Part shown: positions 11,330 through 23,300 of the stretch, in pieces
Numbering within the stretch: position 1 is the stretch's first letter
Layout: the number at the start of each line of letters is the position of its first letter
Source of the DNA: Marsupella aquatica
Taxonomy: Eukaryota; Marchantiophyta
NCBI GenBank assembly: GCA_973895155.1
Contig: OZ316891.1
Span: forward strand, 31,248,001 to 31,312,000
Length of the DNA: 64,000 nucleotides
Reading direction: 5' to 3'
Position numbers and translations under genes: made by a program
Notes under the pieces: model-generated
What the model was told of the DNA's origin: nothing
The model's input: only the letters and a program-made list of their open reading frames with translations
Databases searched by the model: none

Positions 11330-12080
11330 TGCACAAAAGATACAGTTAAGAAAAAAGAAGTTACAGTGTCACCAAAGATGTCGTGAAGCTAGTAAACGAT
11401 GTCATTAAGAAAAAACATGTTGTGAAGGAAAAAGTTGTCATTCAAAAAAAAAGAATTTGTATCGCCAATGATTTCGTGAAGTAAAAAGATGTTTAAAACA
11501 ATGTTGTGTCACCAAAGATGTCGTGAAGTAAAAAGATGTCATCAGATAAAACGATGTTGGTATGTGAAAGATGTGTCAAGTACGTAAATTAAAAGATATT
11601 GTCAAGTAAGAAGAAGTCGTGTTGCCAAAGTCAGATGTCGTGAACTAAAAAAGACATCGCGATATATGCCAAAAATGTTGTCAAGTAAAAAGATGTTATA
11701 ATGTCAAAGATGTTGTCAAGTAGAACTAAGTATGTAGTCAAGTAACAAATGTGGTTAGTCATAGATGTTGTGAAGTAAAAGATGTTGTTGCATTAAATGT
11801 TGTTTAGTAAAAGATGTTGTGCAAAAACTGTCCATAAATAAAATATGTTGTTGCTCAAAAGATGTCTTTAAGTAAAAGGACATCCTTGTGCAAAAGATGT
11901 CTAAGTAATAAAATATATCATTTGGCAAAAGATGTCAATGCATAATAGACAAAGTTATACTAAAGATGTTCTTGAGAAAAATATCATGATGAAAGTATAT
12001 CATTGAGTAAAAGATTTTTTGTTAAAAAGATCTCATTGCACAAAATGGTTGACTAGTAAAAGATGTCATGGCTCAAAAAC
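11330..12080. repeat. Degenerate minisatellite, AAAGATGTYGTCAAGTAA-like units
   Basis: About 750 bases consist of imperfect units near 18-22 bp built around aaagatgt(c/t)gt(c/g)aagtaaa. Examples are dense at 11505-11560 and 11670-11740, and decay toward 12080. Stops are frequent in all frames, so it is not coding. A related array with the same aaaagatgtc core lies at 52425-52800. Confidence 0.8.
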
Positions 12081-15056
12081 GGACGACAGCAACCACAAAG
12101 TACCACCAGGTAAGAATGACTTTCTTCTTTGTATTTTTCCTTTTTTAATTCTTTTTAAACCTTAACCCCCCCCCCCACCCCAACCTTCCCCTTCCCTCTT
12201 TTCACTACTTTTTGGTTTGATGTTTTTGTATTACATTATGTAATATTGGCAGTCAATTAATTAAACTCCTCATATGCCATAGATTATCACCGGGGTGCTT
12301 GATATGGATGTCTAGGCATGGAGAGGAGTATTTTCTATGCATGGATGACTTCCTATGCATGGATGGTACTATGCATAGATGGTCTAGAAAGTTCTTGATT
12401 ATCATGCATTGGCAGTCCCCTATATGTCTTGCTTGGAAAAGGTGTCACTCTTTTCTTTACACAAAATGTAATTCTATTTTGATTTATTCTTTCTTTTTGG
12501 TCAGATTCTTTACTTTTTGGGCCATTCAAATTCAAAAGACGACCACTGCATAAAAGACAGGACATTGTGTTATAGTTCTTGATTTTGGTGAAAGGGTTTC
12601 AGTTTTTACTTATGTCAAATGAAGATTCTTGTCCTATGTGCTCTGTTGTGTGAAGATGTCAATTATACTGAAAAAAATTCCAAATTTTGACTTGGCAAAA
12701 TTGCTACAACTCTTAGTATATTTCTGGGAATACAAGTGCAAACGCTCAAATCCAAATGTTGAGCACATCCTATCAGTCTATATGCTCAAACAAGGCCCGA
12801 AACTAGGTTGTGTGCGGCATTTGAATACCCTAAACTATTGCATACATTTCTACTGTCCAATGTTTGTGTTTTGTTCCAGTTGCATTTGAGCTAGAATGCA
12901 GCTGCACTTGTCTTTACACTCCTCCACTATGTAATCAATTGTAGGCACTTTGCTTCTTTAAAAGGGTGACCTGAGCTTCAAGTATTAACAATTAACTCCT
13001 GTGCTCCTGTTTTTGTCTCCTTGCTTCACATTCAGCCCAAATTCACAGCTTGCCTTGCGAGGCCCTTGTCAGCTTGGATGGTCCTAAAGATCCCCACCAT
13101 GTAGTCCATGTTCTCACCTGCTTGCTTGTGGCTATCCTATTGGGTGAGGGGCTTTGGCACAACCACATCATTCACAGCAAGATTTGTAGATGACATTCTG
13201 GGTGGTTGCACCAATTGTGAGGCACACGGTTGCTGACTATGGGGGAGTTGGTGCCTACCATTGCACCTTCTCTAATCTTTAGAATGTTTGTGGCCTTCCA
13301 CAAAGGAATGTTTCTTTGGCTTGTGAATTGTCTCCAAATCCTACAAAGTTGCCCCATCCCACTCCTCAAGGGGAGCCTCAAGGTAATTGACTCCAGACTT
13401 CATGTCTTTTCACACACACACTGTCCCTTAGATGACCCTTGAGTGTCCGAGTGAGTGTCTCATGTTCAATCTTGAAATTTTGAAAAATGGCCTTGTAGTC
13501 CACATAGCACTTCTCCCAAACTTTGGGTGGGATGAGTTATTTAACCTGGCTTATGCTTTCTGCCTCTGCTAAGCTCCCCAAAATGCTTCCAATTTGCTCT
13601 TACTAACTGTCCCACATATCAACCATCTTTTGTTCCTCCTTTTTTGGGTCATCATTCCTATCTTGGTCAGAAGACCTTTTGTGCCATTAAACTTCTTCAC
13701 TTGGTGCAGAGTCCTTGCTGCCACATTGGCTGCCACTACTTCCAGGAGACTTAGAGGATTGAGCAATTATCAAAATGCCTTTATTGGAGGCTATCCCAGT
13801 ATCTTTACCTTTACTGGAGACTATCCCATTAGCTTCACTGAATTTTTCACAATTGTTACAATCTAAGACATTCAACCTACTCGGTATGTAGATTTGCACT
13901 TGTTACCCTGAGAGCATCCGCACCAGTGCTCTACGTACATCCGGCTACCGGCTGAAATATCCTATCTTATCTTGGCTCGACGCATGTTTTTGGCTTGCAC
14001 AGGTGGTAGGTATCACCCAAGTTTTTGCTACACTATTGACCCAAACTTTTCTTGAACAACATACTTGGCCCCTTTTCAAGTTTGCACTCTCCTTTTGTAA
14101 ATGATGCCAAACTGCATCTAGTAATAATATGTTGCTGCTAATGCCACATGTTTACATCTGAGGTGTCCTAGATCATTGTCTTGTTTCAATGAACAGCCAC
14201 TGTGCGCTTCTGAAGGTTGGAGTGTGTTCAAACACAGGTTTTACCAAGCACTGGTGCAACACCGCTCTTCCACCTGATCATATCTTGATGCAGGCCTCTT
14301 AGTTACCAATGAAAACAATACTTTCCCCTTGGGCAACGTCAGGCTGCAAAAGAGATGTTAATGTTGTAACTAGAGTGCATATCTTGCCTACCCAATTCAA
14401 ATAGTTGGATGTCTCCCCACTCTCCTTTGATTTACAAGTTTTTCAACATAGGTCTTTTACTTCAGTGTGCAACTTCCCAAAGTTTACACATGCACAAAGT
14501 CCACAATTATGTATTTTTCAGTTGCAATCAAAAAATTCCTTTGTCCAATTAGACTTCTCTCTAATCTGAAACATTCTATAATCAAACCCTCCATTGGATC
14601 CCAAATATTGCCATTGGACATCAAGCCCTGACTAGGCAAAATTTTGTCAGGGTTAATTTAGTGTTTCTTTAGGATACTAGTGCAATCCTGACCTAATTAA
14701 AAGACCTCTACTTTACATATATAATATTCTACAATATTTATATTTTGAGCTTTAGATGATTTATCTTACTAAAAGGTATATGATAATGAATATTCTCTAT
14801 GTTTTTCATTATAAACACCTTCTTGTTCACATTTGCCTTATAAGAAAAGATTGCATGTGATTGTCATTGAACTTGAGCAACCCTCAGGGATTGTAGACAA
14901 CTTGTGTTCATGATGCAGACTCGTTGAAAAACTTTAGCAACACTGGTCTAAACTCAGAAGCCTAACTATAATTGGACCAAATCCAGGAACTAAATTAAAA
15001 TGCAAAAAATCAAATTTCAATTTTTATGATATGGTGATATATGACAAATACAATGA
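12081..15056. other. Spacer, possible decayed coding sequence on the minus strand
   Basis: A poly-C tract lies at about 12166-12178. Between roughly 13050 and 13900 the minus strand has protein-like stretches, such as WEKCYVDYKAIFQNFKIEHE near 13430-13520, without an intact frame. This may be a decayed transposon gene, but no catalytic motif could be identified. The rest is featureless AT-rich DNA. Confidence 0.4.
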
Positions 15057-15470
15057 TACACAATGTTTGGATGTGAGATTCACCAGGGGCTCCAAGCTCA
15101 GGTCCGATTACCTAACATGTGTGATGAGGCATAATGTTTGGATATGAGACTCACAAGGGGCTACAAGCTTAAGTCTGGTTACCTAGCATATATGTATGTA
15201 AATGAGACATAATGCTTGGATGTGAGACTTGTGAAGGGTATGAGCCTAGATCTAAACATCAAGCATATGTAATGTAATGAGGCATAATGTTCGGATGACT
15301 GTAAGACTCAGGGGGGCTACAAGGGGGCTACAAGCTTAGGTCAGCTTACCTAAGATATGTGATGGGGCATGATGTTAGGATGTGAGACTCTGCAAGCTTA
15401 GGTTTGACCACCAAGCATAAGTGATAACAAAGGAGTATTGCTTGAATGTGAGATTCGCAAGGGGATCAAA
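15057..15470. repeat. Tandem array of ~75-bp diverged units
   Basis: About six imperfect units carry the shared core gaggcataatgtttggatgt, then gagactc, then ggggctacaagcttaggt, then tacctaagcatatgtgatg. Unit length varies by small insertions, including a doubled ggggctacaa. It is not coding. Confidence 0.8.
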
Positions 15471-16207
15471 ATTAACAAACAAGGGTCTTTTTCAGCTGAA
15501 TTGCCAGGGTCTAATTATAATATCTATTCTAGTCACAGTCCCCTAAAAATAGACACCATGGCTTCAACAGGTCTTAGCGAGCCAATAGCCATGACAAAAA
15601 CATGGTTCCAAAGATTTCACCATTTTTAGTTTTTTTTTTAAAATTGAAGAGCAAAACCTCACGGTAGAGGAGAGGAATGGGAAAAAGGAAGAAATTTTGG
15701 ACTCTTCCTTTTATATGGCCAGTGGTGGTTTTAACTACAATTGGCACACTGACATGACCTAATAAATTAAACAGACAAAATGGACCCTTTGGTTGGGCGG
15801 GGGTTAATTATTTGTATAGAGGCTCTCACGAATTCGACCAATTAGCACCGCCATGCATGGATAGGCTTTGGAAGCCAAGGCGAAGGCAAAGGCTCCCGGA
15901 ACTGAACCGCAGGAACGGACGCACGCACGCACGCACGCACCGCCGTAGAGCTGCCTTCAACATTACGGCTGCCGGATGTCCACTTTGCGGTTAGCCCTAA
16001 ATCCCGTAATCTCGTCTCTGGCGGGGGTTACGAACCAACCCCAGTTCACGTCAGGTCAGGTCAGGGTTTTGTATGCCCCAGCTCCCTCCCTGTCTTACTA
16101 ACCATGCCTGCCTGACCAGACCATTTCATGCCCTACGAAGAAAGGAGCTTTGCCATTTATGTCCCTCTCGCTTCGTATGTTGTGAAGCAAATAGTGCTCG
16201 TCATGTT

Positions 16208-16271
16208 CTTCTCTTCTCTTTCTCATCATTCTCTCCCTCTCTTCTCCTCTCCTCTCCTCTCCTCTCCTCTG
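16208..16271. repeat. CT-rich microsatellite (CTCTC/TCCTC)
   Basis: A pyrimidine tract with iterated ctcct units. Such tracts are common around plant promoters and 5' leaders; no specific role is shown. Confidence 0.8.
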
Positions 16272-16590
16272 CTTCATTTCCCCTTGTGCACGCTCAAAGG
16301 AAGGCCATCGTCGAGTGTCGGTCGATCCGTGATGCGGTGAAGAGTAACCATCCGTGCGCTGTGTCTTTGACGCAAGAGAAGGGCTCGGACAGGCAATGGA
16401 TTGAGCCTGAAGGAGAAGAAGAATCGTGGAGGGGCAAGGAGTGACAGACCAGAGCAAAGCAAAAGGAGACCGGAGTTCTTCTGCTGGAACAACATGCCGG
16501 TGTTGGTCCAGCGATGGTATCCGTGGCTTGGGCGCTAAGGAAGTGACCGTCTGAGGAACGATGGACACGGGATGGGCGATGGCTCACGTC

Positions 16591-16598
16591 TATAAAAG
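16591..16598 (+). promoter_or_regulatory. Candidate TATA box for NUP98-NUP96
   Basis: The motif tataaaag follows a GC-rich stretch and matches the plant TATA consensus. It lies about 750 bases before the first coding exon, so either the leader is long or it contains an intron. Transcript start data would decide. Confidence 0.4.
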
Positions 16599-17341
16599 GA
16601 GCCTGCATCTGCTGGGCGTCTTCCGTGAGTGAATTCTGCATCTGCTGGCTGGCTTTTTCTCGGAGCGCCCTTTCTGAACTTTCCGTTGAGGTTGTAATCC
16701 CTGTTCCAGACCGGTAACTCTTCGGTCCTCTCCGTTTTCTGGCTTGTTTGCCTGCGGCTGGGTTCGTTGTCGGAAGGCTGCTGGAGGTTAAGCAGGGGCG
16801 GCTAAATTGTGAATTGGACAATGGGATAAGCAATCACACTCTCACACGGGGTGAAGATTTTATCTCTGGATCGTCATTCGCGTGTGTTTTGGTCTATGTG
16901 TGTCATCTTGGCTGCCACTTTGTGGTCACGGCCTTTCCCTCCTACAATGCTCCATTCCCATTCCACCGTAGTAGTGCACGATGCAGACATAACTGTCTAG
17001 TTTCTAGCTCGCATCCTGCATCGGAGGGATGGTTTGGGCGGCAAGTTATCTGTATCTTTGAAAGGCTGATAGATTTGTTCGTCGCCGTCCTATCGATTTT
17101 CCCTATTTCCATTCTTCCTGTACTTGTTTCTCCCTCCGATTTCTTTCGTCCAGAAGAGACATCTTTGTCCTAGGTCGTGGTTCACCGCCCTGACCTGACC
17201 AGGTTGATTGTCGTGCAGTCTGGACGTGGTGTGCCGTGTGCAGTTGTACTTGTCGATTAGACCAATTCTTGCGACTCAGAGCGAAGCTGACACTTATTTG
17301 TGTGCTTGAGCAGGCTGATCAGGGTTTGGGCAGCAGAGTAA

Positions 17342-20300
17342 ATGGCCATGTTTGGATCAAGCAGCCGTAAGTACCTCCACTTCGGATGTAGTTTTAAGAC
17401 CTGCACTATTCTGAATGCTTTCATTCATTTCTATGGATCGGACTCGCTGTTTGATACCTTCCTGGTCGTCTTAGTCCTCTGTCGGTCGTTAGATTTACTC
17501 GACTCTCCAACGTTTGGCAGCAATACTTCCTGAAGATTGTTGCCGTTATTTCTGTCATATGTGGTATTGGAGTTGTCGTCCTTCCATTATGAAGGTCTTC
17601 CTGTTTCACGTTCTCATTGCCGGAGGAGAAGATATGTCTCGGCCACGCATTGCCACTAGTTTCGTGATATGCATGCTGAACAAGTTCGATCCTAAAGGGT
17701 TTTCTGTGTCGTTTGGCCTCTCTTTTTCGTTAAGTGGTCGTAAATTTCGTTCTACGATCTGCCTTTAGACGGGGGGTGTGAAAGAATCGTATTGACCTGA
17801 TAGTCCATAGTTCCAGCATGAGCTGATTCGCTGCTGGTGTTTCCGCGTTGCTTTGCAACAATTCGAAACCAACTGCCGGGTTTTTGACCAACGAGTTTCG
17901 AAGCTGCCTGTTTGCTAGGGTCCATTTTTTTCGTTGTTCGCAGGCAAGGTGTTGCCGTTTAATTCTGTCAGTAGCCTATGGCTCGGTCAGAATGGTTACT
18001 AGCAACTATTGGATGGTTATGATATCGAATTGTCGTCGATACGCCCGGATTTGTCTGAGTATGATGGTGAATGTTGAATTCCTTAGTATTGGAAGACAGC
18101 TAGATAGAAAGTCCATGACTGAGGGAACTTAAGATTAAGATTAAGACGTTGTTTCAGGCTATTCACTTTCATGGTGAATGAATCAGCTGATTTGTGTGTC
18201 TTGCTGATTTGCGTCTTGCTTTTTGACAGCCTTTGGGGCATCTTCGTCCTCCCCCTTTGGAGGGGCTGCCACATCCTCTAATCCCTTTGGGGCACCTGCT
18301 CAAAATAATCCCTTTGGGGCAAATCAATCTGCAAACCCATTTGGTGCCAAACCATTTGGAAGCTCTCCATTTGGTGGACAGGCTGGCGGTTCTTTGTTTG
18401 GAAGTGGAACTGCAACAGGTGTGTTTGGTGCTACACAACAGCCTGCTTTTGGTGGTACAACATCAGCATTTGGTGCGTCATCCACTGCTCCCACCTTTGG
18501 CAGTACTGCTACACCTTTTGGAAGTGGTACGTTACATTTTGGACCCTCTTTTCAAGTAAATCCCTCAAACCGCTTGAATGTCGTCCGCAAAGCACTGCTG
18601 AAAGCGTGGTCGTTCGTAGCTTTAGCGGTTGCGTCTGTGAGCTGTTTTGATATAAGTTACACCCTGGTTGTCATACGTACCTTAAAAGTTTAATTTCCTT
18701 GGATTTGTTTTTTAGACACCATAGTGGAAAAAGCCCACTTTAGTATGTATACAATTAGGGCTGATTGCCATGCATAAGGTTTCTTATCTGTGGCTGTTGG
18801 AATTTCAGGGACCCCTGCCTTTGGCCAGAAGCCCGCCACTTCTTTTGGAGGTTTTGGGGCAACTCCAGCGCAAGCAAATCCATTTGGAACTTTTGGACAG
18901 ACGCAACCTGCATTTGGGAGCCAGCCATTTGGATCATCACCCCCTGCGTTTGGCGCCACGTCGACTCCTGCCTTTGGATCAACTGCCACTCCGGCCTTTG
19001 GGGGTAGCAGTACTCCTGCTTTCGGTGTATCGTCCACGCCTGCATTTGGAGCAACGGCTGCTTCCCCTTTTGGATCGTCTACACCTGCATTTGGCAGCAC
19101 TTCTGTTTTTGGCCAATCCACTCCTGCTTTTGGAGCAAGTTCAAGTCCAGCCTTTGGTAGTACGCCATTTGGAAGTGCCACTACTGCTTTTGGCGCTCCT
19201 CAAAGCGGACCCGCTTTTGGTGACTCATCTTCACATTCTTTTATTCCTAGGGTTTGGGCTGTGAAAGTAGTGTTGGCAATGACTTAAGTTATCACGTGCC
19301 TGTCCTGGATTTTGAGGATTTTCATTTTTGTTTATTATGGTGGACAACGTTGACTTATATGTCGGTTGTGTTGGATTTTTATATTTTGGTTGTCCCCAAA
19401 TAAATGATCTGAAATGGCTGCCTGTTGGCTTTGTCTGTTAGGTTCAACACCCACAGCATCATTTGGTGGAACAAGTTTCGGGGCATCTTTCGGTGGACAA
19501 CGGGTTGGAAGCAGAGTCGTACCTTATGCTGTCACAAATGATACCGATGTTGGAGTTGGTGGGCAGGTTGGGAAGTTCATGTCGATCTCAGCAATGCCCT
19601 CTTATAACACCAAAAGTCCGGAAGAGCTGAGATGGGACGACTATCAGGCCAATGACAAAGGTGAGATTTGTGTTCATTTCTCTGCTTATGTGATTTCATG
19701 ACTTAAGCTCAAAACAAGCTGTAATTAAAGTTTTGGACGTGTATAAATATTGGTTGATGATTGTCAAGAATGAAATTAATAAATGAGCGGATTCTTTGCC
19801 CAGTGCTCTCTGCGGATTTGAGTCTGGGAAAGAAGGTAACCAGAAGGGTTGTACTTATATGCGATCTATATTGTTGATTTTTCCTTCTATTTTTAACCTC
19901 TGAATTGAACTTTTATGTAGGTGGTCCAAATCAAGCTGGGCAGCAGCCTGCTACTGGTGGGATCTTTGGCACAACTCCGCAGAGTCCTTTTGGTGGTGCT
20001 TCGACTGGGGGTTTTGGCCAACAGCCACCCGCCCCAAATCCGTTTGCTACGACACCTTCGTCAGGAATATTTGGCGGACAAAAGCCTACAGCTGGGTTCG
20101 GAGCAACATCGACGCCATCATTCGGGTCGACACCTGCACCAGCATTTGGGCAGAGTCCGTCTCCTTTTGGCCAGACTCAGTCTCCATTTGCCGCACCGTC
20201 AACAATGTCCTCCTTTGGACAAGCCAGCGCTCCTACATTCGGATCAACACCATCTCCATTTGGTGGGAGCACTGGGGCAGGATTTGGTACAAACACATTT

Positions 20301-23300
20301 GGATCAACACCGCTGGGCACTTCGGTCTTTGGGGCTAGTACTCCCGGGTTCACAGGCTCAGCTTTCAGCACCCTGAACACTCCCAGCAATGTCGGTACTT
20401 CTTCCCCTTTTGGGTCCACCAGCTTTTTTGGCCAGTCACAACCAGCGGGAAGCCTGTTTGGGTCACCATTGTCTCAGGGATTTGGGGCATCCACTCCTGC
20501 ATTTGCAGCTACAAGCACGCCAGCTTTTGGAGGGAGTAATATCTTTAACAGTGGCACTCCATCAATATTCTCTCAGACCAAATCTGCTGGTCTAACCCAA
20601 TCATCTGTAGGTTCTACAAACTAACCTTTCTGAGTATTATTGCTCGTGACGCTCGTTTTGTACTTTCGATGGACTTCAGCTTCAAATTGACATGTAATTG
20701 ATTCATGTGCGAGAAACTCAATCGTAATTCATGTTGCATTTTTTCTTTTGTTACAGTCTCCATCACCATTTTCAGGCTTTGGGCAATCGACACCTGGACA
20801 AACATCATTTTCTTTTCCAAATTTCCAGGCATCACAACCAGGTAGATGAGTCTCTTGCTCAGCACGCTTGCCCTTGGGACTGCGTTTTCGTGTTCCTTCA
20901 GGTAGTTGTTTATATTCAGATGTACAGATACGAATTTGTTTCTCTGAAACTGTACATTTCGTCGTATATGTAGGTTGGCAGTAGTTTAGGGATATTTCTG
21001 CAATCACTTGCTCATGAAGCCGAGGTTAAGGTTGAGTTGTTGACTCTTTTTTTTTGAGGATAGGGACTGTGAGAAACTCTAACTGGTGGTCTGGTGTGTC
21101 GACGTGACAACAGCGGGAAACAGCATGTTCAATGGTTCTTCGTTCGGCAATACATTTGCACAACCACAGTAAGCTTATTTTGGGGTTTACTCCACCTATC
21201 GCAACAAAGGACATGCGAGGATGTAGTACAACTGATGTTGAACTCATGCAGTCTCGTGGAGCTCCTCCAGAATCACGTGCTAGTTTTTCTTAGTGTTTAC
21301 TAACGAAAGGTTTTTGAAGTAATTCTAGAAAGCCACGACATATCGATGTAAGAAATGTAAAATGTAGATACATAGATCATCCTGCAGCTAACAAAGTTCA
21401 GTTGACGTATTGACATCCGTATTCACCTCTTGTGTCTGTTCCAGGTCTACAAATAATCTCATGATGGCAATGCCCCAGCCTGTCGCCAACCCATTTGGGA
21501 CTCTGCCAGCAATGCCCCAAATGTCAATCGGCCGAAGCGCTGGGTCAAGCCCTTCTGTGCAGTACGGAATTTCCAGCATGCCGGTATGTGCGCATGCTGA
21601 TCAATGTCTCGACCATTTCATCCATATTACCATGGATTACTGTTCTAACCAAAATTTTGTTCTTACAGGTGTCTGACAAACCCACTCAAGTGCGGACAAC
21701 TTCGTTATTGACTCCAAGACATATCACTCAAAGGTCTAAAATTCGGATGCATGCACGGAGGTATAACCCTAAAAAGGACACCCCAAAGGTTAGTGCCGTC
21801 ACTTCAATAAGTGACTCTTAAAAGTCATCACTATAAGTTTTGGTTCGTTGTCTTCCGTTACCATTTCCTTCCAGGATTTTCCACGAAGATGATGTTCATG
21901 TTTTAGATGTGAGTCTTTTGGAAGACTGGCAAAACGATATGTTTTGTTTTGAATATCAGTGCTCGTTTACATGCCTGCACAGTCATCTCCTGGCATGAGG
22001 ATGCTACCACTGGATGAAGCCGTTAGAACTGATTTTCGTCTCTGGTTTCGTGGCAGGTTTCATTCTTCAGTGATGGGGAAGAAACACCGAGTACACCTAA
22101 AGCAGATGTCTTATTTGTACCTCGAGAGAACCCTCGTGCACTTTTCATTCGGCACACAGAGCAATCACCAATTTTACCACCCATGAAAGGAACTCCAGAC
22201 CCTAGGGATACTGCCACCCCCGTGCAGCGAAACGGTACGTCATAATGCCGTGCAATGATCCGTCTGAGGAAGGGTGCCAGTCAGGATAATCAGTTGTGAG
22301 TAATTATTGCTTGTATCTAGTTCTAGTAGGGGCCTACGCCTGAACGAACCAAAACGAATTTGGTCATAGTCTACCTACCGTCAGAATGTTATTTGTTTAG
22401 CGCCCATGAATATGGAGACTAAGAAGATCACATACTGTACAGAACGACGAAATAGATGCTGGTTGCAGGCACCTTCGCTGCCAATGAGAACAAATATCAG
22501 CACTGCAATCTGTCACAGTTCGATAATGGACTGTAGTCTCTAGTCACCCGTGGGAAGTGCCATGGAACGAGAGACATGGAACTTCGTTGATCAAGCATTT
22601 TAAGCCAGATTCCTTTTAACCTTCACGAAAGAGCAACTCCACAACGCTTCTCAGATGCGAGTCGTAGAGTTACTTAGTTGGATTATTACTTCATTCGACT
22701 AATTCCCGCTTTGTCCGTTTTGCTATATTTCCCAAGGGAACATGGATCATAATAATTAAGTATTTATTTATCAAGCAAAAGTAACTATGATGATGTCAAT
22801 TGTTAAGTGATGCGTGTACTGTCAACTTACATTTTTAAATCTTATGTTCCGTCGTTTGCAGGGGCTGAAGTGGAGAACCATGAGCCTTCCACCAGTCCCG
22901 TAACATCTCCGGGCAATTCAGAAAGTAAGCTGCAGTCTGGTCCCTCTAATGCAGTAGTTTCAAATTCACGAGGTTGCTATTGTAGGTGGCGGTAAACGTA
23001 TTGGAAGTAGTGTCTGACTCGTTTGTAATTTTGGCCATCCTGAATACAAATCAATGCAAACTACGTTCTCTGTTCGTTTTGGGCTTGTAATGACTTTTCA
23101 TCTTTGTTCGAAGTCATTTGTTTTATCCGTTCTCATTTCTGGTTGTAATGATGATCATGTAATTCTTGCTACTCGTGATAGATATTTAACTTGATTTTGT
23201 TGTATTCATCAGGTCCGATGGAGAGCTGGCCAAGTCCTGAGTTGGCAGATGGCAACATTCAGACGACCCCTCTGTCATCAAAGGCTGTTGATAAAAGTCC

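Larger units (their letters stand above)
15471..17341. other. Upstream region of NUP98-NUP96
   Basis: The sequence turns GC-richer after about 15800. It holds an ACGC microsatellite (about 15918-15940), a CT-rich tract (16208-16271) and a TATA-like box at 16591. This looks like the promoter and 5' untranslated region of the following gene. A 5'-UTR intron is possible, given the ~740 bases between the TATA-like box and the start codon, but is not proved. Confidence 0.5.

Noticed and set aside
13050-13900. Transposase gene on the minus strand
   Set aside because: Protein-like fragments are broken by stops and I could not find a catalytic triad or terminal repeats.
16098-16568. Minus-strand 156-codon frame upstream of NUP98
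   Set aside because: Composition comes from the CT-rich tract (Arg/Glu runs); no domain, no splice or homology support.
18690-19181. Minus-strand frame rich in PKAGV/PNAGV repeats inside NUP98
   Set aside because: It is the antisense shadow of FG-repeat codons; the plus strand is a clear NUP98 exon with matching splice sites.
21959-22186. Open frame within the NUP98 region starting [13 protein letters not shown]
   Set aside because: It lies in an intron and partly in the wrong frame of exon 10; the true exon reads [20 protein letters not shown] from 22057 in phase.
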